A stretch of 64,000 nt of DNA, taken from NCBI GenBank assembly GCA_963678675.1, contig OY783195.1, positions 26,337,385 to 26,401,384 on the forward strand. Reading direction: 5' to 3'. Made by a program: the position numbers and the translations under genes. The notes below the pieces were generated by a model. It was not told the origin of the DNA, did not search any database, and saw only the letters and a program-made list of their open reading frames with translations. Shown piece by piece: positions 13,287-25,700 of the stretch. The DNA comes from Xiphydria camelus. Its lineage: Eukaryota > Arthropoda > Insecta > Hymenoptera > Xiphydriidae. How positions within the stretch are numbered: position 1 is the stretch's first letter; every line of letters starts with the position of its first letter.

Positions 13287-13416
13287 TCTAAGGGCCGGTT
13301 GTACAACATGCCGATAGTGTTATTCCTGCCGACAAGTCCGCAAGCGGACTTGCCGGCAGGATAACACTATCGGGCAGTACCTATATCGGCATGTTGTACA
13401 ACCGGGCCTAAGGCCT
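13287..13416. mobile_element. Hairpin MITE-like element beginning GGGCCGGTTGTACAAC
   Basis: The left half (13287-13341) is the near-exact reverse complement of the right half (13344-about 13412), with a 2-nt centre. The arms share GGGCCGGTTGTACAACATGCC, the GATAGTGTTAT block and GACAAGTCCGC/GCGGACTTGCC. The right arm carries an extra segment of about 16 nt (gggcagtacctatatc region) between two matched blocks. There is no coding capacity, as expected for a non-autonomous DNA transposon. Superfamily not assigned. Confidence 0.75.
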
Positions 13417-13599
13417 AAGGCTTAAGACCAACTTAAGAGTAAGTAAGTCATTCGTTGTTTATACTTTCTACGGCTAACTGAAACGTTCAGCTTTTCTGTA
13501 CAAAGTACAACCTATGATATTATTATTAATCGTACCCGTATATATTGTGCGAGGCACAACGTGTCCAGGAACAAACAACAATAGTCTTTCTTCGCTTTC

Positions 13600-13605
13600 T
13601 TTATT
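13600..13605 (-). terminator. Candidate poly(A) signal of the glucose-6-phosphatase gene
   Basis: TTTATT on the plus strand is AATAAA in the direction of the glucose-6-phosphatase gene, about 325 nt past its stop codon. Placement is plausible but unproven. Confidence 0.4.
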
Positions 13606-13929
13606 AAATCCGTTCTAACGCCACTTTTTTTCGTCTTCTTTTCTGCGTAGACCGTCGAATGTTCCCTCGACAGTGGACACGGACATCCATGCGCGATATC
13701 TCACAGGATAGAAGATTCGTAAAAACAAGCATGTTCTGTTAGGTACAATTGAGATACTTCGTTACAATTCTTTTTTTTTTCAACTGCAATCACAGATCAT
13801 CGAGATCCAGCTATTCTCGTACAACAATCATTCGGTAATAATACGTCGCGAACGTACACACAGTTTGTGCTTTAAGTAAAAGAGAATTAGCTAATTGTTC
13901 ATTCTTCTCTCACTAATGAAACCTTTGCG

Positions 13930-16010
13930 TTAATCAGACTTTATAGCGGGCGAACAGAGCATCGCTAAGGATGGAGTGACCACTAAGTATATGTACGGCT
14001 GGATAGCATACAGCACGAATTGGCAGACGTAAAATACGTATACCCTATCCGTTGGAATGGATGACTGCAAGATATGTATCGTCCCCATAGCGCAGCCGAT
14101 CAGCACGCCTTTCAACAGGTAGTCCGACAGTGTCCTCGAGCTGACGTATCTGAGAAATTGGAATTTATTATTAATGCTTCTACGGACACTTTTCTCAGAT
14201 ACCTTCATACACGCGTTACAAAACAAGCGTCTTACTTAGCTCCGACTGGCGCGATAAGGGCTAATCCAAACGCGAAACCGCAGTCTCTGACCAACGAAAA
14301 TAACGGAGTGGTATTAACGTGAATCCACTCGCGTCTGGTGCACCACTTGAAGGCCAGTTTGACGCTCCACTGTGGATCGATGCCTTGGAAGAGAAAGGAA
14401 GTGTAATATTCAAAGTTAGTTATATCGCTGTTAAATTGAATTCGCAATGCTATAACGAAATCTTTGTAGTCAAAAACAACATATAAATCGAAGGACAAGC
14501 TTAATCACACACCTAAGCCTTTTTGGAGCCAATAGCAACCGACCGATATCATCGTTATTCCCACAGCAGCCATAAGCAGCTTTGACCTCCCATCGTATCG
14601 CCACCAGGCGGATAATCTACGGTTGAGTAGCAGCAATTTTACTACGAACAACCCTGCAATGGAATGACATTAATTTCGATATTATACTTCCTAAAAGTTG
14701 CAAAAGCTCCTCTTTGCGCGCGCGTACGTCCTTACCTCCAAAAAGTCCCAGCAGACACTGATGAGGAAAATGCGCGGCGACGTAGAGGCGAGAGACAGCC
14801 ACTAGTAATAGCAGTAAGCCGGACGCCGTCAACAAGGTCCATTTTATAGTGAGCTTACGCTTTTCGCTGCAAAATTACCTCATTTACTCTCCGGCAACTC
14901 GCGCGTTCCTCGCATCAATTAGAGAATTCCTTGCTTAATAATTGGCAGTCCCATTTCCTGGACTTCTTACCTAATTCTTTGATTCCTTCGCATAGCCTCG
15001 TTCACGAACAAAATGACCGTGAAGAGAACCGCGGCGCACCCCATGACGTGACCTGTGATTTCATTACTAATTACGCCACTGTTTGATAATTTGCAGGTCT
15101 ATTAGATAAACGAATTCGAAGCTTCAACGTCCATTCATCCTTCCCTAAGCTAAAGTGGATTTAAAAGTGAATTTACGAGTTTACACGTATCTAAATCCCT
15201 CATGTACATATATAACAGAAATCGTCCTTTGGTAATTTTACCTGACGGCGATCCAGGACCCGTTTCGCACGTCAAACGAGTCTGCCTCAGCGTCGGAAAT
15301 GCGCGCTTCGTAAGAAGTTCTCTCTCCTTCACCCACCTGTAAGAATTTCGTGAATTAAATATCGTAAGTACCTGGAAGATACGTTTCACTCTTTGCGGTA
15401 CTTACCAGTAAGGCCTGTGCTCCCTTAGTAACCATTTTAACAGAGTATTCAACCATTCGGCGACGAACGATACTATCAACACTTCCGACGACAATTTAAC
15501 GCTCGCTATTGCCAGTAGTGGAAATACAAAGCAGAAGGCGTAGTCCGGATCTCCCAATCGCGTCGTCGGTAGAAAAAAATTGTCGCTTTCCGGAAATCTG
15601 CGGAATTTAACAACGATCGACGAGATGAGCATTCGCTTCGCAATTAGAGAGGCCAAGCTTGAGCATTATAGATAACGGGTTCGAAGATAAGCAAAATACC
15701 GCCAGCCGGCGATGCTGCATTACGTAATCCGGTCGAGAGATTAAAATATGAAGTGAAGGAGATAGGAAAATAATTCCGATAAATGATACTTCGAGGGGTA
15801 CGAAAGTATATTTTTCGCCGCACGGCGATACTGGGAATTACTTCGTTACATTGTGAATCGTAGTGTGAATAGAGATTTTCCGGGGGGTTAAGGCATATTT
15901 CTAAAAGTATCGACAAAGCTATTCGGTCGACAACCGCGATCCACTCACGCGTTTTGCAATGCGGCGATCGCGACGGCACCGAGGTCGCATAATGTCTCGA
16001 TCGGATTCAT
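13930..16010 (-). CDS. G6PC: Glucose-6-phosphatase catalytic subunit
   Basis: Eight minus-strand exons: 16010-15949, 15597-15406, 15336-15242, 15052-14971, 14866-14736, 14653-14513, 14383-14236, 14149-13930, giving 356 aa (human G6PC1 357). This multi-pass ER enzyme hydrolyses glucose-6-phosphate to release glucose. The full phosphatase signature is present at positions nearly identical to human: K75-X6-R82-P83 (KWLLREHRPYWW), PSGH at 115-118 and SR-X5-H at 169-176 (SRLYVAAHFPHQ). The expected acceptor and nucleophile histidines (118 and 176) are therefore intact, and the protein should be active. Hydrophobic segments recur through the chain, consistent with nine membrane helices. The first exon is short (20 codons plus 2 nt), and its ATG was chosen because phase and length fit the family. 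The C-terminus ends in AIKSD, without an obvious dilysine ER signal. Confidence 0.93.
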
Positions 16011-19000
16011 GATCGCTGCTTGCTATTCCACCTGTCGGCAAAAAGAACGATAGAGTCACCGATTGATTAAATCGGGCAATCAAAGTTTTTCGTATCGACT
16101 GAAGGAAAATTCCGCGCATTGATATTTTGCGATAATAACTTACCGGAAGTATAAAAGTCGAGGACGATATGTTCGGTACAGCTGCGGCGATGTATTCTAC
16201 AGTTTCTCGTCTTTACTCCTGACAATCACATTGAAGTTCCTCTACGAGACTTTGAAAATTAAACTTACGTTGCCGTGAAACATCTGTTCCGTCAAATGTC
16301 AAGGGTTTGAATTCACCGATGCAGACGACAGATCGCCGACGACGGCCATCTTGAATTCCGTGTTCTAGTCTCGACGATTTGTCCAACAGACGTCCGCGCG
16401 AGATAAATGGATAATTGGGGAAATTATTTAACGAAATTTTCCACTCTTTATTACGTCTCGTCGGATCGCCAGTAATAATAATATCGTAAACGTATTTATC
16501 GTCCGTTTCATCTTCATTATTGCCGCATGCGCGCGCAGCCATGTTGGATCCGAAGGCGGTACCCGGGTTTCCCGTCTACATTGCTGTCAGTAGTTCGTGA
16601 TCCGTCGTATACGTAGTATCTACGTCTGTCTCCCTTCTCCGTCGAGTGCCAGCGGCCGAGTCCACTATTCGAGTCGGGGAGTGCGGGAATGCGCCGCGGT
16701 CTCTGACGATTCCAATTTCCAAAACACCGCCGCTACTGCCGATCAATCCTACCTGCGAGCGACGAGCGGGACCGCACCATGTTCGAGACACGCAACTCGT
16801 CCCACGGCGTACGATCCGGGATGATGTGCTTCCTAAAGAAAAAGTATCCGCCGGCGAGTGAGGCGATATGACCGAGCGACGGGTTACACCTCCTCCCGGG
16901 TCCGAATTTGGACTCGCCCGAGTCGCGGGCGACCCGACAGTCTACAGTCGGTCACCTGCATGAGCGGACCTACTTTTCGCCCGTAAGATGTGTCAAGATT
17001 CATCGTACAAAAACGGACATTGCAGTTTTTTCGGGAACGATTACAAAGTGTTCGCCTCGAGTGCCAGTGGGGTTTCAGTCGGTCTGATCGAGATTAAAGT
17101 GAAGTTCAAGAGGTTAAGAGGTAAGGAAAAATCACGCATTCCATAAGCGTCGGGGGCCCCGGGCCCCCCACGGGGTATCGCGGCGACGGACGGGAAAAGC
17201 TGACCGGGACTCTTCGCGAAATCGTCAAGCGCACCCGGGAATCGCGGGGTGGAGAGGTTGAAATGTGCCTTCGCGACGTGTCAGAGGTATCCGTCGAGGG
17301 GCCGCCGAGCCGGGCCCCGCGTAAGCGCGCGTTCTCGTCTGCTCGGAAAGTTAAACTTCTCCTTTTCTCGCGACTCTGTCGAAGCGGGCTTCGCCGCCTT
17401 TCCCGGCCGAGCGGAATCGACGCGGGCCAAATTCATCGGCCAGTGAAATCGAAATGCGTGTTCGCTGGCGGCCGGAGCGCGCACAACGCGGGGCTCGGCG
17501 CGCGCTACGCGTCCGCCGCTCACGGGTGCTTCCTGGCATCGCCGTCTGACCTTACGCCGTGCAAGAAAGTGTATCGAAGTGTCCGAACGGAACCGCGATC
17601 GCACCGGAGCAATCCGAAAAAACGTCGCGCCGCGCGACGGTGGAATTGACCACGCGACGCTTTTTGTGTCGTAAATATAAAAAAGGATCGCGCGAAACCG
17701 ATGCTTTTACTCGTGGAAAGGCCCTTCCGCTCTGTCTTTCTCTCTCCGTGAACTCGATAAAGTGCCGCGCATTTCCTTCGTGCGTGCACGCATAAAACCT
17801 AAGCCTCTCGAGACGACGCACGCCTCCGCTCGCGACGAAGCGATGCGTGTGTCCCGGAGTAGTATTTTCGACCGCGTGGAACGCCAGGCAGGGAAACTCG
17901 GAGAGAGGCATCTCCGCGCGGAGGGGAGCATCGCGCGAATACACGCATTTTCAAAATCAGGCTAAGTCCGCTGCAGGGAATCGCGAGTCGACGGGATCTC
18001 TCGCACTTTCCACGGAGGCATCGCGCGCGTTACGTCGTCGTCGCGACCTGTCATCGGGACGCGCGCGTATTGTTGAAAAAAGCGGCTCGGATCGGGCGAA
18101 GGTCACTCACCTCCTATCCCTCGCAGGAGGGAAGAAGAGACTCGGCCTTTTTTCCATCCGAACGATTCGCGCAGGGCGCGAAAGCGCGTGGAGATCCCTC
18201 CGTGAGTGACAGAGAGGCGGTGAGCTGAACGCGGTGAAGTTCGCGGCGTCCACCTCTCTCTTTCTCTCTCTCCTCCCTCCTCCGCCGTCGACTTTGATAC
18301 ACACCAGGACGCTTCCGTCGCGACCTAACCTGTCCTAACGCCGACCCAACCTGCCGGATTCGGTTCCTTGGGAGGAAAAAAAATGCGCGGGCAAAGATCG
18401 CGCCTCTCGGCGGACGTCGCTTGCGCGTGTAACGAGAGGTGCGCCGGGAGAGCTCCGTTTCTGATGAAATTGTCAATGAATCTACGCGATTTTACCCCGT
18501 TATTGCAGGCGAATAATCGAGCGATGTAGATCCCTCTCATCGTCCCGTTGACGTTCTTCAAGACGCATGGAAACGCGCAAGACGAAACTGCGGGGGATGC
18601 ATTTTTCCGTCGGGAAAGTTTCGCGATCGCCGTCCGAACAATGTGGAACCGCGCGCGGGCGGTGGAACAGGGGTGGAACGTCGTCGAGCGTCGCGACGAT
18701 GCGTTATCGAGCGGCTCCGCGCGAAATTCCGTGGAATTTCGAAGGCGGAGTTACCGAAAACTTCACGCATAAATAAACAGGCGTGACGATTTGCGTAACG
18801 AGCCGGTAACGCGTACGGATATAGGAAATTTATCGAACAGAGACCGCGTGTAGCCCGGCACAATGAGCGTCGACCCCACCACCGCTTCCTCGCCTTCTCG
18901 GGATGTATGTAAATCCGTCGGGAAATCGTGCAGTGTGCGTACATATGTGGTGGGAAGCGCGCGCACAAATGCAGGTGCGCGCGATCGGTTCGTGAAATAT

Positions 19001-19124
19001 CGCGGGTATTCATCCCTGCGACGTCGCGCGACTAAGATAAGCTTCGCACTCGCTCGTTTCGGTGGAATTGTTCCTTTTACAGGGCTCCTGCTTGTTCATT
19101 TTTTTTATTAGTCAGTAGAAAGTC

Positions 19125-19287
19125 ATTTTTTGTCACTCAGTGTCAAATACTCGGTTTCATGGGCGTCCTCGACGCATGTGAAATCATCTTTCACACACCA
19201 ATTCGTGAAAAGTTGCGCAGTGCGTGAAATAACCTGCGCAGTGTGTGAAATCGTCAATCTCGTATTTGACACTTAGTGACAAAAAAT
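19125..19287. mobile_element. Short inverted-repeat element with 26-bp arms
   Basis: The arm at 19125-19150 (ATTTTTTGTCACTCAGTGTC, then AAATAC) is the reverse complement of 19262-19287 with one mismatch. The 111-nt interior holds two near-copies of a TGCGCAGTG-GTGAAAT block. No open frame. The structure fits a MITE or its remnant. Confidence 0.65.
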
Positions 19288-19290
19288 AGA

Positions 19291-19406
19291 ATTCGTTATT
19301 CGGTTGTTTCGCGCCGTTCTAACGAGTGTGATTGCCGTACTCGCTTCGCTCGTGCGGCAAACTTCACACTCGTTAAAAACAGCGCTTCACGCCCTAATAA
19401 CGAAAA
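19291..19406. mobile_element. Imperfect hairpin repeat next to the preceding element
   Basis: The flanks TTCGTTATT...TAACGAGTGTGA..TTGCCG and CGGCAA.CTTCACACTCGTTA...AATAACGAA pair imperfectly over about 40 nt around a short CG-rich loop. It starts within a few nt of the end of the previous inverted-repeat element. The shape suggests a foldback or MITE-type repeat; family unknown. Confidence 0.5.
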
Positions 19407-19419
19407 TAACTATTTATCG

Positions 19420-19708
19420 TTAACCCTAGAACGGTACACATATTTTGAGCCTTATAACGGTACACATGAGTCATAGGTATCCAGCTGACGGAAAGCGCTA
19501 TAACACTTATCTGCAATTTTATTTTTGCTTTCAATATATGTGAAATCGAAATACCAGAGGGTAAACTATTCGTAAGAATTGGCGGAAGGGGCAACGATCA
19601 ATTAGTTAACACACTACGAACTGTAGAAGAAGAGCAACGTCGGAAAAAGCCAGAAAAATCAGAAACCCTTTAGGTACCTGTGACCCATGTGTACGGTTTT
19701 AGGGTTAA
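19420..19708. mobile_element. piggyBac-like MITE with TTAA flanks
   Basis: The left end reads TTAACCCTAGAACGGTACAC and continues AT; the right end reads ATGTGTACGGTTTTAGGGTTAA, its inverted repeat with a small indel. Both ends carry TTAA, the target duplicated by piggyBac elements, and the CCCTA start is typical of piggyBac termini. The ACGGTACACAT motif is repeated directly at 19431-19441 and 19457-19467. At 289 bp with no transposase it is a non-autonomous copy. Confidence 0.7.
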
Positions 19709-22700
19709 AGGTTATTATTTTTAAGATTTCATTCCTCGATTCGTTTGCTTCGCCGCTAGAATGCTGCAATGATTCGTATGAATTTTCGGTGTTGAGATAG
19801 TCATGCTATCAGTACTCAGGTTCTGTAAATCGTTATAATGACGAGTAACATGCAGTCGGAATTATTGCGTGTGTTTCTCGTAGTATAAGAAAAGTTTTGT
19901 TGAGGTATTTATTCGTCAAAGCGTGATCAAATTTGTTATATTCCATACCTCACAATATCGATGTTCTTATGAAAAAAAAAAATTATTTCGATTAGAAATC
20001 TCAGTCATTTTCTTCCAATATTATTTTCTCAAAACTTCAAATTTATTACAAATACCATTAGACCGCTTTTTCTTATCCCTTCACAATGCTCTGATGAGGA
20101 AAGATGTTCATTGTTTAGTAATTTTTGTTTCAAATAAGGAATCATTAAACCTACTATTTTTAAACACCTGACTGAACGGGAGCCCTGCTTTTATCGCGCG
20201 GGTTTACGCCATTCGTACAACGATGAGATCCTGTTATGAAATTCCGAACAGCGGTGGCGGGAGATAAACGTTCAACACACCGCGAGCACGCGCCTATCGA
20301 GTAAACACAAGTGCTATAGGGCGCGCAGTTAAAGGTTTCAAATAACAATAACACGATAACACGTGATGGTTGATGCAGTCTTTATTTCACACGAGTTTCA
20401 GTCGTTGACAGGAGTGTTTTCTCGCGGGACGCATTCGCTGCACGGTAATTGGCAATTATATTCGACTCCTCGTTTGGAACGATCGTGCCGCTATAAAGCT
20501 CTTTCGATTAATCGAGAGACTCCGTGGGACATCGCGTCGCGAAGTAATAACGGTAAACTTCGTAAGATCCGCGGGGACGCACATGCACTCCAGTTCTTTT
20601 CGCAATAAATACAATAAGAAAAATGTAGTCTGCACAAAGTATCTTTAGTATCATTCGCACAGTGCGCGAGATTCTGATTCGAGCAGATGTTAGTCCCCCG
20701 TTAAGTTCACTCGAATTCTAATTCGAATAGGCATCAGTATCCCGCGATATCCATTCGAATTGGAATCGCGAGAGTCGTTCGAGCGTTTATGACGAAAGTT
20801 AAATAAATTTAAGCAGATATCACCGAGACGCGTTCGTTCCGTTCTGCCGCAACTTTCGCAGTGAATCGCAACATCTTTCGGTAATTCAAACGAGCGAAGA
20901 AGGAACCGCGGAGATACGCGCGACTTGTTCAGAAAAAGAAATTACGCATTTCCGCGCGAGCATATACGCAATATGAGTCATCGGCGGCCGACCAATAATA
21001 ACATTATCCTTCGCGCGCGCGAGAACGAAATACAGATTCTCTCTCTCTCGCGAGGTACAAGCCTTTTCTACCCGCAACGGCTTTCACGCGCTCGTATGTC
21101 AGTTGCGCGCGTAGAGATCGAACAAAACGAATAATCCTTCACACTGTCGCTGGACGCTGCCATTAATTCCCTCAAACTGCGTCGTCCCTCTGAATCGCGA
21201 ACTCCGTATCACCGCGGATTCGCCTCCCGCGTGTCTCGCGGCGGCGCGCGCATTTATCTCGCCGAACTCCCGCCTTTTTCACCGATCGCAAAGCCGTTCC
21301 GACGGCGCACGGTAACGCGCGGGCCCTCCGGCGAGGCTCGTCACGGCTTTCCCGTCGGCCGATGTCTGCACCGCGCACCGTCACCACCGCCGATCCTCCT
21401 CGCCGTCGTCGGAGCATCGTCGACGCGCGCGTCGCCCCACCATTTTGCACGAGAGAGAGAGAGAGTAGGAGGACGCGCCGCAGCCACGCGAATTTCACAG
21501 AGAGCCCCCGGCTCACGGGGCTGCGCGCAGCGCGCGTTACGCTCGAATATCGATTTCGTCGTAGGACCGAGCGCGAGCGAGGCGACCGACGAATCCCGCT
21601 CCTACAGCCGCGTCCGACTGCCTCCACCGAGCCGAGCGAAGGGCGGTCGCGCTTGCGCCTCGCTCCGAAATTCAGCGGCGCGTCCGATACCCTGGCGCGT
21701 GCGAGATTCGCGGCTCTCGCGATGCATACGCGACTGAATTTCCGCACGGACGCGTCGACCCTTTCGAGTGTGGAATTAAAAATAGAATCAAGTCGATTTG
21801 CGAGCGAATAACTCCGCACGCTGCCGGGCGCGCCACCGGGCAGCGTGAACGGCTCTGCCGCCCGTTACCAAGTGTATATACCAAGGGGGGATTCGCCTGG
21901 TTTCCGTCGAGGAGAAAATATGCGCGTCAACTCGTTCGTGCCTCCGCGTGCGCAATCACGATAACCCTCTCTCCGCGGGCCCTCGCGTCCGCGGCGTAGC
22001 TGGCGCGACCCATTGGAAACCCGCGCGCTATTCGAAACGTCTCAGCGTCGCGCCGCGACGCGAGTTGCGGCGGTATTCGATAGGAGGCGGGTGGAGACGG
22101 CGTTGTACAATGTTACATGAAAATATCGGTCCGGGCCGCAGGTTTGGTTGGCTTTCTACAAGTGCAAACCAGTATCTGTATTCGCTCCGTGCGTACGAAC
22201 ACTGTTATACTTCAGTGAACATGTATGGCAGTATACGTGCAAAACAAATGTCCGTCAGAAAGTACCAATCTATAAAACAGATGGCGCTGCGAATATGCAT
22301 GTGTACAATCATACACGCCCACTAAAGTACAACAGTGTTCGTATGCACACGAAGCGAATAGATACGTTCGGTGGCGTGCAGCGTATGTTTATCGGGCTTG
22401 CTTCGCTCGATGTGCTCCTCCGCAGGCTGCGCCAGGACGATGGATGATCCGCGAGGCTACCGCTCGAGAACGCTCAATTTCCATTTCGAAATTCATGAAT
22501 CGATCGCGTCTGTTTACGTCGCAGAAATAAAACGAAAGCTCTCAGGCTGACCTCGGTCGCGCAACGTCGAGCTGGGGTGGTGTGAACGCCGGGAGACGCA
22601 CCTCCGACGCGTCTATTTAGGCGCGTCTCTCGCGAGAAAATGCTAGGAGCGACGTACCTACACTTTCGTTCTTCCGACGGAACGAGAGTTTGCCGTTCAA

Positions 22701-25700
22701 TCACTGGCCACGTATTTATAGGAGCCGTTCACCGGGAAAACTCCGGGCTATCCCAGCCGAAGCGCATCACCCCGTTGTCGCGCGTATCACTGTACGAGGT
22801 TCCCCAGCAGACGCTGTATAGTGCAGACATGCGACGTTGCCACGCAGCGATGCTTTCCGGCGTATCTCGCGCACTATATACGCGCCGACACCGAAGGCCC
22901 TCTCGCCGCGACTGCGACGTAACCATAGCGTTGTGTGATTTTAACTTCCAATCTGTGACGAAGCGGTTCGCTCGTTCGATGTCTTCGTCGACTCCGGGCC
23001 GCGCATTGACGTACATGATTAGCGCGAACTATAGCATTTCACCGAGAAATTTTTCACACGCCGGGGAGCCGGGATATAATTCTCTCAAACCCGCAGCGAA
23101 ACGCATTTGTGCGTTGTCTGGTAGAAGAAACATTCTTTATTCTTGACCAAATATAATACAGCGCGCAACGCGAGTCATCGTCGTGGCGGGCCACTCGGGG
23201 AGCGCATCGGGAATATCTCACGTGCTCGCGTTTTATTTTCTTCGGACGCGTCTCGGGGGAACCGCGCGTGTCTCCCGACGAGGAGAGACGAGTCGTTATT
23301 TCTACCGCCGAGGACAAACACCGTGGGTCCGCCGAAAGCGGCAACACTGTCACGCCTCTCCCGGTACGTCGCGCACGGGCCGAGTTGCTTCGCTGGACGC
23401 CCTTCCCCTCTGATAACGGAGTATACATGATACGAGGGACGATCACCGGTCACCTTTTCGGAACTTCTCCATTGACGTGACGCTCTCCGCCTCATCTGAA
23501 ATGCGCGTACGTCGCGACGACCGGAACGTGCCGGGAACTCATCTCCGTCGGGCGGTGGAACGTCGATTCGCCGGGTGGCGGAGAAAAATGCCCCAAATTC
23601 CGGATACCCGCAAATTTCTCGGCGTGCGGGTACCGGGTAGCGAAGAGGTATGACCTGTACTGCCCCCCTGGCGCGTAAAAAGTATGTACCGCGACGCGCG
23701 CGCGGTACTCTCGAGGCTCTGGGCTGGCGCGACGGCAGAGGGTGGGAGAGAGAGCGCGCGCGGTGGAAGTGACGCGAGAAAAGTAGTGGAAGGGCGGCGA
23801 GGGGGGGAGGAGGTGCCGCGATGAAAAAGTCAGTGCAATTCGGGGGGGGGGGGGGGGGCGCAATATGTAATGACGACCTGCACACGATGACGCGGAGAAC
23901 ACGTATCAACTCACCGCGGGTCTCCGGAGGCGCGGATACCAACGTGAACCCGAGTCTTGTCACGCAAGCTCGTGGTTCCGCCTATGAGTCTTCTTTTTTT
24001 TTTTCTCATTCGACCGCGTCGCCGCACTTTAACTCTCGTGCGCGGTGACTCGCGAGAAGTACGAGCGTTTACGATTTTTTTACGTCCGAATCACACTGAC
24101 TTTGCTGCGAAAAAATCTGAATTTGGAAAGAGGAAATATAAAAGAGCTTCTTTATATTTCATCTAAGGTCACGCAATAGAATAACCACAGGTTAACGAAA
24201 AAGGAGTTTTAATCGTAAATATTTTCTTTCGATTTTCGTCATCGAACGACACTGATGATAACGTTATTCCGTTTCGAGGTGTACCCTTACCGTTTTATCG
24301 TAACACGTTACGTATACGCTCGATACATCCGAACTGTGCGTAGTGGAAGCGCGGAAACTCGTCACCGGGGAAACGACGTCTGAGAGTCCCGCGATAATTC
24401 CTCGCAACGATCCGCGACGCTGTCGCGAAAATTCGCAGGAATGGTTCGATCGCGAGGAAGCTGCATTCTGTTATCAGCCGCACTCGGTTTTTCGCGTTCT
24501 AACACGGAGATCGAAAATCTTGCGCCAATCGCGACACCGCTCTCTGAACAGCGACCAATCGGACCCGGCGACAGATAGGCGGCGACTGGTTACGAGGGGC
24601 TACGGATTTCGAACGACAATTCCGAAGCTCGGTTCGATCTCGCGGCAACGAGGCACGGTTCTCACGTGTCGGACGAAATTTTCCTGATTTCTCCGCGGTT
24701 TTCCTTCAAAATTCGTCGTTCCGTACCTCCGGCAAAGCGTTTTGCGCAGTTTCTATGACCCAGATAACGATGGGGAGTTCGCTCGCCATTCGGAACAGCT
24801 GTTGGCCGCGCAAAGATGTCGGCCGCGGGGAACCGCTCGGATATTTCGTAGACTGCGCGCGCCTCTTGGCGGCTTCACCGTCGCTGCTCGCAGGGCCGTG
24901 CGCTATTCGGTAAAGCTGGTGTCTCCCTTTCCACGGGCGGCTACGCGCCTCGCTACTTGCGTTGTCGTGCTCCGCGCGTATGTACTTTTGTCGCTCCTGT
25001 TTTTTCCTTCCCTCTCGTTTCCACGAGATGACGGGAAATTCGAGGCAAGAACAATTTTGCTCTGCGATCGAAAGTGTTTTTTTTGGAGATCTTAGCTCTT
25101 ACGAAAATCTAACTAAAAATTATTTTAATCGTTCGTCTACCGAAGAAAGGGCGAACGACCGTTGCGTAATGTTGACGTATCGAATATCGAACGCATATCC
25201 GACCTTCCCGATGAATAGCATGCGCGAGAGATAGGATACTCCAAATATCAAACGATCGAAATGTACGGCGAAAGGCGTGCGCGCGTTCAAATCTGGCGCG
25301 TGGCACCCCGATCACCGCCAACACCGCGTTAATCGCGACGGCACTGCGCCATTCCCCCGACTTCCCCCACCCCGCGTGACTAGCAGCCCGTCGGTTCCTT
25401 GTTTGCCATACAAAATCCAATAGTTTGCCTGGTGTCTCGCGAGTGTGGTTATGCTTCACCCGTCTCGGTTTTCGTAAAAGTGCGATAATCCACTGAAAAG
25501 TTTGCGACGATGCGTATCGTCGGCGCGCAACGTCGTACGCGTAGCGAGGTTTCGTGTTTTCGGAAATAGAAATCCGTGCGAGAGCGCGGTTCGGTGTTCG
25601 CGTCTGGACCGGTCCTGACAATTTTCCACCGATCTTTTCGTCGCGAAAATTCGCGAAGCATCAATTTTCCGCGAAATATCACCCGATCGCTCGAGTGTAA

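Noticed and set aside
16213..16542. Minus-strand open frame of 109 codons upstream of glucose-6-phosphatase
   Set aside because: It has a plausible ATG but no recognisable family motif; it more likely contains 5' untranslated exon or promoter sequence, with donor-like GTAAG inside it.
20160..20620. Possible LTR-like sequence
   Set aside because: Some LTR-like features (TATA-like and poly(A)-like motifs) but no paired repeat, primer-binding site or target duplication could be seen.
21172..21819. 215-codon minus-strand frame in the CpG-rich interval
   Set aside because: Arg/Ser/Ala-rich, with equally long frames open on the opposite strand; typical artefact of GC-rich non-coding DNA.
23175..23963. 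262-codon minus-strand frame
   Set aside because: Low-complexity Pro/Arg content driven by GC composition and a homopolymer; no motif, no splice partners.
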